Shown piece by piece: positions 1-5,357 of a DNA stretch of 5,960 nucleotides. Every line of letters begins with the position of its first letter. The stretch's first letter is position 1. The translations under genes and the position numbers were made by a program. This stretch comes from an uncultured bacterium (GTDB taxonomy: Bacteria; Cyanobacteriota; Vampirovibrionia; Gastranaerophilales; Gastranaerophilaceae), in assembly GCA_900555175.1 (NCBI GenBank), contig USJT01000077.1:1-5960 (forward strand). The letters are read 5' to 3'. The notes below the pieces were generated by a model that did no database searches, was not told the DNA's origin, and saw only the letters and a program-made list of their open reading frames with translations.

Positions 1-309
1 AATACAACAAATATCGGATTTGAATATATTGAAGGTGAATTAATCTTACTTCACTTGAGCGATTTAGGAATTTGTGCAAGCTCAGGCAGCGCCTGCACAT
101 CAGGTTCACTAGAACCAAGCCACGTATTAAGAGCTATGAATGTTCCATTCACGGCAATTCACGGAAGCATAAGATTTTCATTAAGCAAATTCACAACAGA
201 AAAAGAAATTGATTATGTCTGTGAAAAAATGCCTGCTATTATTGATAAATTAACAAGAATTTCACCTTTCCAAGATGAATTGGAAGCTCTAAAAAGATTG
301 AGACATTAA
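1..309 (+). CDS. nifS: Cysteine desulfurase, NifS type (C-terminal part, 5' end outside window)
   Basis: The frame is open from the first base and ends at TAA 307-309, giving 102 residues of the C-terminal end of a class-I PLP-dependent cysteine desulfurase. This enzyme takes sulfur from L-cysteine as a persulfide and passes it to Fe-S cluster assembly or other thiolation pathways in the cytosol. The active-site loop is visible as SSGSACTSGSLEPSHVL, with the persulfide Cys at residue 32 of the fragment. It is followed by the HGSIRFSLSKFTTEKEIDYV block typical of the family's small domain. The wording TSGSLEPSHVLRAM and the C-terminus ending soon after ISPF fit the NifS subgroup better than IscS, which carries TSASLEPSYVLRAL and a longer conserved tail. 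The PLP lysine and N-terminal domain lie outside the window. A TTG at 55 is an internal Leu codon, not a start. The hairpin just downstream suggests the gene ends its transcription unit. Family call is firm; NifS versus IscS role is less sure. Confidence 0.93.
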   Translation, partial: NTTNIGFEYIEGELILLHLSDLGICASSGSACTSGSLEPSHVLRAMNVPFTAIHGSIRFSLSKFTTEKEIDYVCEKMPAIIDKLTRISPFQDELEALKRLRH

Positions 310-339
310 TCTCTAAACTAATACTTTTTACTAATAATA

Positions 340-373
340 AAAAAATCGTAGTGCTAAAGCTCTACGATTTTTT
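340..373 (+). terminator. Rho-independent terminator after the cysteine desulfurase
   Basis: A perfect 12-bp stem pairs 340-351 (six A then TCGTAG) with 362-373 (CTACGA then six T) around a 10-base loop, TGCTAAAGCT, which can itself close two more G-C pairs. The U-rich end of the right arm supplies the release tract. The matching A-tract on the left arm means it could also work for minus-strand transcription, although no minus-strand gene is seen nearby. It begins 30 bases after the stop codon. Confidence 0.85.
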
Positions 374-462
374 GTTTAAATATAAATTTTTTCAAATACC
401 AACTTTGTAGAATAGTTTTCAATAACAATCACCTTTATCCTATCTGTAAGGAGTTTACGGTT
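374..462 (+). promoter_or_regulatory. Leader of the repeat-protein gene: weak -10 candidate and Shine-Dalgarno
   Basis: This stretch separates the terminator from the ATG at 463. TAAGGAG at 447-453 is a good Shine-Dalgarno, 9 bases before the ATG, and it fixes the start. The best -10 candidate is TAGAAT at 408-413, which would leave a leader of roughly 40 bases; I find no convincing -35 at 16-18 bases spacing, so the promoter call is tentative. TATAAA at 381-386 is an alternative -10. No riboswitch-like structure is apparent. Unlike the three downstream putative operon heads, this gene clearly has a leader and a ribosome-binding site. Confidence 0.4.
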
Positions 463-1395
463 ATGAAAAAATTTATAATTATTTTCGGTATCTTAATTAT
501 TGCAACCCCTTGCACAATTGCAAGCCAATACGGAACAATTCTCGATAATTTAGAAAACTCGTTATACGGTTTTACATACACAACATCAGATGATGCCTCA
601 AGACTTTCCAGAATAGAAAAAAGCGTATACGGGCAAAGCAAGCCAAATAAAACAATAAATGAACGTATTGCATCTTTAAAGAAAGATATGTCAGCAGAAC
701 AGATAGGTCAAGAAATTGCACCAAAAGAAGACACCTTTGCAGAAGATGAATACAAATATAATGACAAACTTGCACAAGAAAAACTTCCGCCTGCAGGAGC
801 AAACGTAGATTACCCATCTGTAAACGCTCTTGAAAAACAAGTTTTTAATCAGGAATTTAAAACCCAAGATTTAAACAGCAGGCTTGCAAATCTTGAGAAA
901 AAAGCTCTTGGTCAAACCTATGAAACAGATGCTTTTTCATCACGTGTAGAAAGATTACAATCAAAAATTCAACCTGAAGAACTTATGGAAAATAAATTAG
1001 CAAATTCCTCAGATGATTTTTATGGAGACACATCAATTCCTCTAGATAAAAATTACAAGCTTGATGAATATCAACCACCGGAATTTGACTATGATTCATA
1101 CAACAAACATGAAAATAAACCTGAAAGAATTAATCTTGCATCAGTTGAAAAATCAATATTTAAGCATTCATTCAACAATGATAATATGCCAAACAGACTT
1201 GCCCGTCTTGAATCAACTATGTTTGGAACAACATTTGATACAGATTCTCAGGAGGATCGTTTGAGACGTATCTCTAGCGCCTACAAAGCTCAAAAAACAG
1301 CCAGCAGATACGACTCAAACAAATTTTCCCAGAACATGGCAACCGCGATGCAGATTGGTACAATCTTACTAATGATTTTAGCCTGTGTCCTTTAG
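463..1395 (+). CDS. Secreted or envelope-anchored protein with six 21-residue repeats, function unknown
   Basis: A 310-residue protein that I cannot assign to a named family. Residues 1-20 look like a Sec signal peptide (MKK, then hydrophobic FIIIFGILIIA, cleavage plausible after A20); the Cys at 17 lacks a proper lipobox. The mature part contains three tandem pairs of a 21-residue unit, starting at residues 30/51, 123/144 and 228/249. Each unit begins [LIV]-E, has a hydrophobic then Y/F/L at E+3/E+4, usually G at E+5, and an invariant R at E+16 followed by [LIV]. The E/R pairs are 31/47, 52/68, 124/140, 145/161, 229/245 and 250/266. Linkers 73-122 and 166-227 are acidic, polar and probably disordered. 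The last 15 residues (296-310) are hydrophobic and may insert in a membrane. The start is set by TAAGGAG nine bases upstream. It is flanked by a terminator on the left and a separate promoter on the right, so probably monocistronic. A structural or scaffold role in the envelope is only a guess. Confidence 0.85.
   Translation: MKKFIIIFGILIIATPCTIASQYGTILDNLENSLYGFTYTTSDDASRLSRIEKSVYGQSKPNKTINERIASLKKDMSAEQIGQEIAPKEDTFAEDEYKYNDKLAQEKLPPAGANVDYPSVNALEKQVFNQEFKTQDLNSRLANLEKKALGQTYETDAFSSRVERLQSKIQPEELMENKLANSSDDFYGDTSIPLDKNYKLDEYQPPEFDYDSYNKHENKPERINLASVEKSIFKHSFNNDNMPNRLARLESTMFGTTFDTDSQEDRLRRISSAYKAQKTASRYDSNKFSQNMATAMQIGTILLMILACVL
550..675 (+). repeat. Repeat pair 1 (units 1 and 2) of the 21-residue motif
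   Basis: Encodes residues 30-71 of the secreted repeat protein. Unit 1 starts LENSLYG and unit 2 starts IEKSVYG; both keep Glu at position 2 and Arg at position 18. Unit 2 is the most divergent, with Lys instead of an aromatic at position 10. Confidence 0.8.
829..954 (+). repeat. Repeat pair 2 (units 3 and 4) of the 21-residue motif
   Basis: Encodes residues 123-164. Unit 3 starts LEKQVFN and unit 4 starts LEKKALG; Glu at position 2, an aromatic at position 10 (F132, Y153) and Arg at position 18 (R140, R161) are kept in exact 21-residue register. Confidence 0.85.
1144..1269 (+). repeat. Repeat pair 3 (units 5 and 6) of the 21-residue motif
   Basis: Encodes residues 228-269. Unit 5 starts VEKSIFK and unit 6 starts LESTMFG; Glu at position 2, Phe at position 10 (F237, F258) and Arg at position 18 (R245, R266) are conserved. 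Confidence 0.85.
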
Positions 1396-1409
1396 AAAAT
1401 TATCAATAG

Positions 1410-1431
1410 AAAAAATAAAAAATTATTTTTT
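1410..1431 (+). terminator. Possible weak A/T-only terminator after the repeat-protein gene
   Basis: AAAAAATAA at 1410-1418 is the exact reverse complement of TTATTTTTT at 1423-1431, with a four-A loop. A stem made only of A-T pairs is weak, so this is a candidate for attenuation rather than a secure terminator. It lies 14 bases after the stop codon and before the promoter of the ABC gene, where a terminator would be expected. Confidence 0.3.
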
Positions 1432-1461
1432 AATATCATACATTTAAAAACATAAAGGCAA

Positions 1462-1490
1462 TTGCAATAGGTTAAAAATTAAGTTAAAAT
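1462..1490 (+). promoter_or_regulatory. Sigma-70-type promoter of the ABC ATPase gene, placed for a leaderless transcript
   Basis: TTGCAA at 1462-1467 (4 of 6 matches to TTGACA) and TAAAAT at 1485-1490 (5 of 6 matches to TATAAT) are separated by exactly 17 bases. Transcription from such a promoter is expected 6-8 bases after the -10, which is the ATG at 1497 itself. No Shine-Dalgarno lies between. An 8-base palindrome, GCAATTGC at 1458-1465, overlaps the -35 and could be an operator, but palindromes this short are common by chance. Confidence 0.6.
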
Positions 1491-1496
1491 TATTCT

Positions 1497-2453
1497 ATGA
1501 ATTGCGAAACTTTAATAAAAATAAAAGATTTATTTGTAGAATATCACACAAATAAAGGGATATTAGGCAGCAAAAAGACAATCCACGCCGTAAACGGTGT
1601 ATCACTAGATATTCATAAAGGAGAAATTCTTGCACTTGCAGGAGAATCAGGTTGTGGCAAATCAACAATAGCAAAAGCAATTTTACGTCTTGAACCATCT
1701 AAATCAGGCGAAGTCTTAATTAACGACAAAAATATTTTATCTTTGAATAAAAAGGATTTAAAAGAATTTCGCAAACATGCACAAATGGTTTTTCAAAATC
1801 CATACGCAAGCCTTAATCCCAAAATGAAAATAATTGATATTCTAAAAGAACCGCTTGAAATCAATACGGATTATTCAAAAAACAAAATCGAAGAAATTAT
1901 TAAAGAAAAAATCAAACTTGTAGGTTTGGATGAAAGCTGTCTTGAATTATATCCGCACGAATTTTCAGGCGGTCAAAGACAAAGAATAGCAATTGCAAGA
2001 GCTTTAGTTTTAAATCCTGAATTTATAATTGCAGATGAACCTGTAAGTGCTTTAGATGTAAGTATTCAAGCTCAGGTAATCAATCTTTTAAAAGAGCTTA
2101 AAGAGAAATACAACCTTACAATTATACTGATTACCCACGATATGAGCGTAATCCAATACCTTGCAGATAGAGTTGCTATTATGTACCTTGGAGAAATTGT
2201 CGAATCAGGCAAGACATCTGATATATTTTCATCTCCGCTTCATCCGTACACAAAAGCCCTTTTAAGTTCAGTTCCTCAAATAGATAAAACAGGCAAAAAA
2301 ACTATCCTTAAAGGAGAATTACCATCCCCAGAAAATTTACCCGCAGGCTGCAAATTCCACACAAGATGCCCAAGAGTAATGGATAAATGCAAAAACTTTA
2401 TTCCTGAAGAAAAAGGAAGTTCACATAAAGTAAAATGTTTTCTGTATGACTAA
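1497..2453 (+). CDS. Oligopeptide/dipeptide ABC transporter ATP-binding subunit (OppF/DppF type)
   Basis: This 318-residue cytoplasmic ATPase would power import of peptides, or possibly nickel, through an Opp/Dpp-type ABC permease. All nucleotide-binding elements are present: Walker A GESGCGKST at 49-57, Q-loop Gln100 in VFQNPYASLNP, signature FSGGQRQR at 156-163, Walker B IIADE at 177-181, D-loop SALD at 184-187 and switch His214. The C-terminal extension specific to peptide and nickel importers follows: LHPYTKALLSSVP at 248-260, then four Cys (285, 291, 298, 314; spacing C-x5-C-x6-C-x15-C), a pattern reported to bind a [4Fe-4S] cluster in DppD-type subunits. Sequences such as QMVFQNPYASLNP resemble OppF/DppF more than OppD/DppD. 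Length is normal for the family. The ATG at 1497 has no Shine-Dalgarno and sits six bases after a -10 hexamer. No permease, binding protein or partner ATPase is adjacent. The substrate cannot be told from this subunit alone. Confidence 0.93.
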   Translation: MNCETLIKIKDLFVEYHTNKGILGSKKTIHAVNGVSLDIHKGEILALAGESGCGKSTIAKAILRLEPSKSGEVLINDKNILSLNKKDLKEFRKHAQMVFQNPYASLNPKMKIIDILKEPLEINTDYSKNKIEEIIKEKIKLVGLDESCLELYPHEFSGGQRQRIAIARALVLNPEFIIADEPVSALDVSIQAQVINLLKELKEKYNLTIILITHDMSVIQYLADRVAIMYLGEIVESGKTSDIFSSPLHPYTKALLSSVPQIDKTGKKTILKGELPSPENLPAGCKFHTRCPRVMDKCKNFIPEEKGSSHKVKCFLYD

Positions 2454-2457
2454 TCTG

Positions 2458-2466
2458 TGATATAAT
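2458..2466 (+). promoter_or_regulatory. Extended -10 promoter of smpB, placed for a leaderless transcript
   Basis: TGATATAAT is a perfect extended -10 element (TGn plus the consensus hexamer TATAAT at 2461-2466). The hexamer is followed by TGCTTT and then the smpB ATG at 2473, so the expected start of transcription coincides with the start codon. The -35 at 17 bases spacing (TTTTCT at 2438-2443) is poor, which an extended -10 can tolerate. The element lies in the 19-base gap after the ABC stop codon. Confidence 0.65.
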
Positions 2467-2472
2467 TGCTTT

Positions 2473-2925
2473 ATGGACAGAAAAATTATCACAACAAATA
2501 GAAAAGCCTTCCACGACTACACAATTATAGAAAAATATGTAGCCGGAATTGTCTTAACAGGCACTGAAATAAAATCTATACGTAAAAATGCAATAAATCT
2601 AAAAGACAGCTTTTGCAAAATAGATGATAATGAAATTTTTCTGTACAATTGCCACATATCACCATACGAACAAGGCAACAGATTTAACCACGAAGCAGAA
2701 CGAGTAAGAAAACTTCTGCTCAACAAAAAAGAAATTTTAAAAATGCAAACAAAAGTAAAGCAGGATAACTATACAATTGTTCCGCTGGAAGTATTTTTGC
2801 TAAAAGGTTTTGCAAAAGTTGAAATTGCGCTTGCAAAAGGTAAAAAGCTTCATGACAAACGCGATGATATTGCAAAAAAAGACCATGCCAGAGAAATGGA
2901 TAGAGCATCCAAAATCAGATATTAA
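2473..2925 (+). CDS. smpB: SsrA-binding protein SmpB (trans-translation)
   Basis: SmpB binds tmRNA and delivers it to ribosomes stalled on non-stop mRNAs, so that the nascent chain is tagged for degradation and the ribosome is freed. At 150 residues it has the usual family length and covers the whole domain. Signature blocks are NRKAFHDY (9-16), GIVLTGTEIKSIR (25-37), the ISPYEQGNRFNHE block (62-74) and KLLLNKKEI (80-88), which form the OB-fold body. The basic tail starts with GKKLHDKRDDIAKKDHARE (123-141), which enters the mRNA channel in characterised homologues. The N-terminus aligns with the family at the chosen ATG, so the lack of a Shine-Dalgarno is real and not a mis-called start. The next gene follows after 26 bases and is probably cotranscribed. 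No tmRNA gene (ssrA) is visible in this window. Confidence 0.97.
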   Translation: MDRKIITTNRKAFHDYTIIEKYVAGIVLTGTEIKSIRKNAINLKDSFCKIDDNEIFLYNCHISPYEQGNRFNHEAERVRKLLLNKKEILKMQTKVKQDNYTIVPLEVFLLKGFAKVEIALAKGKKLHDKRDDIAKKDHAREMDRASKIRY

Positions 2926-2951
2926 GATATTAAACTTTTGGGGTAATTTAT

Positions 2952-3944
2952 ATGAAAGTCGTTATTTTAGGTAAAGGTGAAATGTTATCTAACCTTATAG
3001 AAGGTACTCTTAATGCAAATTGCGAAATTGCAGGAATTTTCCGTTATGAAAGAACCGCAATGTCACCTTTATTACTTGCGATAAGGGATTTTTTCAAGAG
3101 TTCTCCGGATGTAACCTTGATAAAGCAATACAAATTACATGAAATAAAATGCCACTCCGCAAATTCTGAAGATTTCAAAAAAGAAATATTAAAATTAAAC
3201 GCAGATGTAATATTAGTCGGAACTTGGAAAGAAAGATTGAAAAAAGAAATTATAGATTTACCTGTAATTGCATCTGTTAATGTTCACCCCTCATTTCTTC
3301 CAAAATACAGAGGGCCAAACCCCTATTTACAAACGATTCTGCATGGCGAAAAGAAATCAGGAGTAACCTTCCATCTTATAAATGAAAAATATGATGAAGG
3401 AGCAATTCTTGAGCAAAAAGAAATTGAAATATTTCCGACAGATACCGGCAAAGAATTGAGAGAACGAACTGTTTATCAAGCAAGACTATTGTGCACGGAA
3501 ATTCTTAATAAGTTACGTGACGGCTTAATAATTCCGGTAAATCAAAATGAAAAAGAAGCAACATATTTTCCAAACATAACTCCTGATGATATGATGCTTG
3601 ATTTTGAAAAAGAAACAGCAGAGCAAATCCATGCCAGAATAAGAGCTCTCCACCCTTGGCTTCCTTGTTATTACACTCATAAAAACAAGTATTTTATTCC
3701 AAATCCTTATAAATTAAGAATTTTAGATGAAGAACAAACGACAAAAATTTTAAAAAGGAATAATATTTCTCACCCCAAAGTCGGTAATATTATAAACGTA
3801 AACTATAAATCACGTTCAATCACTGTTATGTGCAAAGATTGGAAATCTTTAAAAATGGTTGGAACTAATCTTTATGGTTTTATTAACAAACCTTTGACAA
3901 AAATGTATATTAAAAATTTAGATTTACAACAAATACGGGATTAA
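2952..3944 (+). CDS. Formyltransferase-family protein, Fmt-like (probable methionyl-tRNA formyltransferase)
   Basis: A 330-residue enzyme of the 10-formyl-tetrahydrofolate-dependent formyltransferase family. If it is Fmt, it formylates Met-tRNA for translation initiation. The N-terminal Rossmann-like domain starts MKVVILGKGEM. The catalytic triad is seen as N110 and H112 in NVHPSFLPKYRG and D148 in KYDEGAIL; HGEKKSGVTFH (131-141) lies between. The region from ATYFPNITPDDMMLDF (203-218) through IRALHPWLP (230-238) resembles the Fmt linker and start of its C-terminal domain. It departs from textbook Fmt: the usual AYGQILP segment reads GTWKERLKK (90-98), and the loop after YRG reads PNPY rather than AAPI. 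Sugar formyltransferases (ArnA-like) share the same fold and triad, so another substrate is possible. The ATG at 2952 is preceded by GGGG (2940-2943) at 8 bases, a weak ribosome-binding site. It lies 26 bases after smpB with no obvious promoter between, so probably the second gene of that operon. Confidence 0.8.
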   Translation: MKVVILGKGEMLSNLIEGTLNANCEIAGIFRYERTAMSPLLLAIRDFFKSSPDVTLIKQYKLHEIKCHSANSEDFKKEILKLNADVILVGTWKERLKKEIIDLPVIASVNVHPSFLPKYRGPNPYLQTILHGEKKSGVTFHLINEKYDEGAILEQKEIEIFPTDTGKELRERTVYQARLLCTEILNKLRDGLIIPVNQNEKEATYFPNITPDDMMLDFEKETAEQIHARIRALHPWLPCYYTHKNKYFIPNPYKLRILDEEQTTKILKRNNISHPKVGNIINVNYKSRSITVMCKDWKSLKMVGTNLYGFINKPLTKMYIKNLDLQQIRD

Positions 3945-3970
3945 AAATTATTCTATGTTTATAATATAAT
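3941..3970 (+). promoter_or_regulatory. Promoter of mgtE with overlapping -10 hexamers, placed for a leaderless transcript
   Basis: Two overlapping perfect TATAAT hexamers occupy 3960-3965 and 3965-3970. The second is followed by AATATT and then the mgtE ATG at 3977, so transcription would begin at or next to the start codon. TTAAAA at 3941-3946 is a possible -35 for the second hexamer at 18 bases spacing. There is no Shine-Dalgarno. The gap is too short to hold a magnesium riboswitch. Confidence 0.55.
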
Positions 3971-3976
3971 AATATT

Positions 3977-5344
3977 ATGATGAACGTTCAAAACATTGTC
4001 GACAGAATAAGAGAAATCATGGACGATGAAACACTTGATCAACTTAAAGAAGAGTTGAACAGTTATCACGTCGCAGATTTAGCTGACATATTTCAAGAGT
4101 TGAAACCTGAAGAAAGAATTCAATGTTTCAAATTGCTTGAAATTGAAAAAGCTGCCGATTTAATGGAATATTTACCCCCACAAATGCAAGTAGAACTTTT
4201 AAGCGATATTGATGAAAACCTTGCATCACAAATTTTGACTCAACTTCCACACGATGCTGCAGCCGATGTCTTAGGCGATATGGAAGAAGATGAAAGTGAA
4301 ACCTACTTAGACAAACTTCCGCACAAATTTTCAGAAGAAGTCAGAGAACTTTTAACATATAATGAAGACACTGCAGGCGGTATTATGAACCCTTCAGTGC
4401 TAACTGTTAATTCAGACATGAGCGTTCAAGACGTTTTAAATCATATAAGAATTAAAGCTGAACAAGACAATATGGAGCTTTATTATGTATATGTTGTGGA
4501 TAAACAAAATCACCTTTTAGGTGTTGTTTCTCTTAGAAAATTATTAACCTCTCCAACTAATCAAAAAGTTGAAGATATTATGATTTCAGATATAGTAAAG
4601 CTTCATGTTGATGATTACAGCGACTTTATAATTGATGAATTTATGAAATACCAATATAACGCATTACCGGTAGTTGACTTATATAACAGACTAAAGGGAA
4701 TGATTACTTGGGATGACGTTCATGATTTGTTTGAAGAAGAAACAACAGAAGAAATCTACCAATCTTCAGGTATTTCAACAGAAGTAGTTGATGAAGATGA
4801 AATTTTGACAGGTAATATTTTAAATGCAATAAGAGCAAGAACTCCTTGGCTTTTCATTACATTGATAGGAGAATTTATTGCAGTAAATGTCGGCAATCAT
4901 TTTGATCATACCCTGCAAGCACTCCCGATTATTGCAATATTTATGCCGTTATTGGCAGGTCTTGGAGGTAATATCGGCACTCAAAGTATTACATTAATTG
5001 TCAGAGGCTTGTCAACAGGTCAAATCAGTCTTGGTTCGGCAATTCATCATATACTTAGAGAAGCTTTAATCGGTCTTGTTATCGGAACCATCTTTGGCGT
5101 TTTAGTAACCCTTGTATGCTGGGGATGGCAACATAGCAAAGCTTTAGGTGCCGTAGTCGGAATTGCAATGGCTATTAATATGACTATGGCAACAATTATT
5201 GGTACATTTACACCATTTGCGCTTAAAGCAATGAAAGTAGATCCTGCAGTCGCATCAGGCCCTGTAATTGCGACAACAATTGACGTGTTAGGGTTGGCAA
5301 TCTATTTCACATTAGTGTCAACTTATTTAATTAAGGTTATGTAA
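3977..5344 (+). CDS. mgtE: Magnesium transporter MgtE
   Basis: A 455-residue Mg2+-gated Mg2+ channel/transporter of the inner membrane, of full family length. Residues 1-130 form the superhelical cytosolic N domain (for example VADLADIFQELKPEERIQCF, 32-51). TAGGIMNP (132-139) opens the CBS pair (about 137-255), which senses intracellular Mg2+ in characterised homologues. The connecting plug-helix region (about 256-286) leads to five predicted membrane helices at roughly 288-308, 316-340, 355-383, 388-412 and 428-453. Hallmarks of the pore domain are PLLAGLGGNIGTQS (324-337) and DPAVASGPVIATTIDVLGL (422-440), whose Asp436 corresponds to the Mg2+-binding pore Asp known in Thermus MgtE. The start is ATGATG; the first ATG is preferred because a -10 hexamer ends six bases before it, but Met2 is possible. 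There is no Shine-Dalgarno. The LCP gene follows after 13 bases, indicating an operon. Confidence 0.96.
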   Translation: MMNVQNIVDRIREIMDDETLDQLKEELNSYHVADLADIFQELKPEERIQCFKLLEIEKAADLMEYLPPQMQVELLSDIDENLASQILTQLPHDAAADVLGDMEEDESETYLDKLPHKFSEEVRELLTYNEDTAGGIMNPSVLTVNSDMSVQDVLNHIRIKAEQDNMELYYVYVVDKQNHLLGVVSLRKLLTSPTNQKVEDIMISDIVKLHVDDYSDFIIDEFMKYQYNALPVVDLYNRLKGMITWDDVHDLFEEETTEEIYQSSGISTEVVDEDEILTGNILNAIRARTPWLFITLIGEFIAVNVGNHFDHTLQALPIIAIFMPLLAGLGGNIGTQSITLIVRGLSTGQISLGSAIHHILREALIGLVIGTIFGVLVTLVCWGWQHSKALGAVVGIAMAINMTMATIIGTFTPFALKAMKVDPAVASGPVIATTIDVLGLAIYFTLVSTYLIKVM

Positions 5345-5357
5345 AAAGGTAAGAAAT

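Noticed and set aside
55..309. A short gene starting at TTG 55
   Set aside because: The reading frame is open to base 1 and the upstream residues (GFEYIEGELILLHL) match the cysteine desulfurase family, so this is the interior of a gene cut by the window edge.
505..516. Lipoprotein signal around Cys17 of the repeat protein
   Set aside because: The residues before the Cys are A-T-P, which do not form a lipobox ([LVI]-[AST]-[GA]-C), so an ordinary signal peptide is more likely.
435..817. Minus-strand open frames overlapping the start of the repeat-protein gene
   Set aside because: They lie opposite a gene with a clear Shine-Dalgarno, signal peptide and regular repeats, and their translations show no recognisable domain or start signal.
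1061..1264. Plus-strand open frame inside the repeat-protein gene
   Set aside because: It is the +1 shadow of a well-supported coding frame and its translation is low-complexity with no domain.
1458..1465. GCAATTGC palindrome as a repeated genome signature like cyanobacterial HIP1
   Set aside because: It differs from HIP1 (GCGATCGC) and I see no reason to treat a single 8-base palindrome as a signature element; at most it may be an operator over the -35.
2517..2908. Minus-strand open frames opposite smpB
   Set aside because: smpB on the plus strand is unambiguous; these are antisense shadows without start signals or recognisable protein content.
3945..3976. Magnesium riboswitch (M-box or similar) ahead of mgtE
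   Set aside because: Only 32 bases separate the formyltransferase stop from the mgtE start, far too short for such an element, and the sequence is nearly all A/T.
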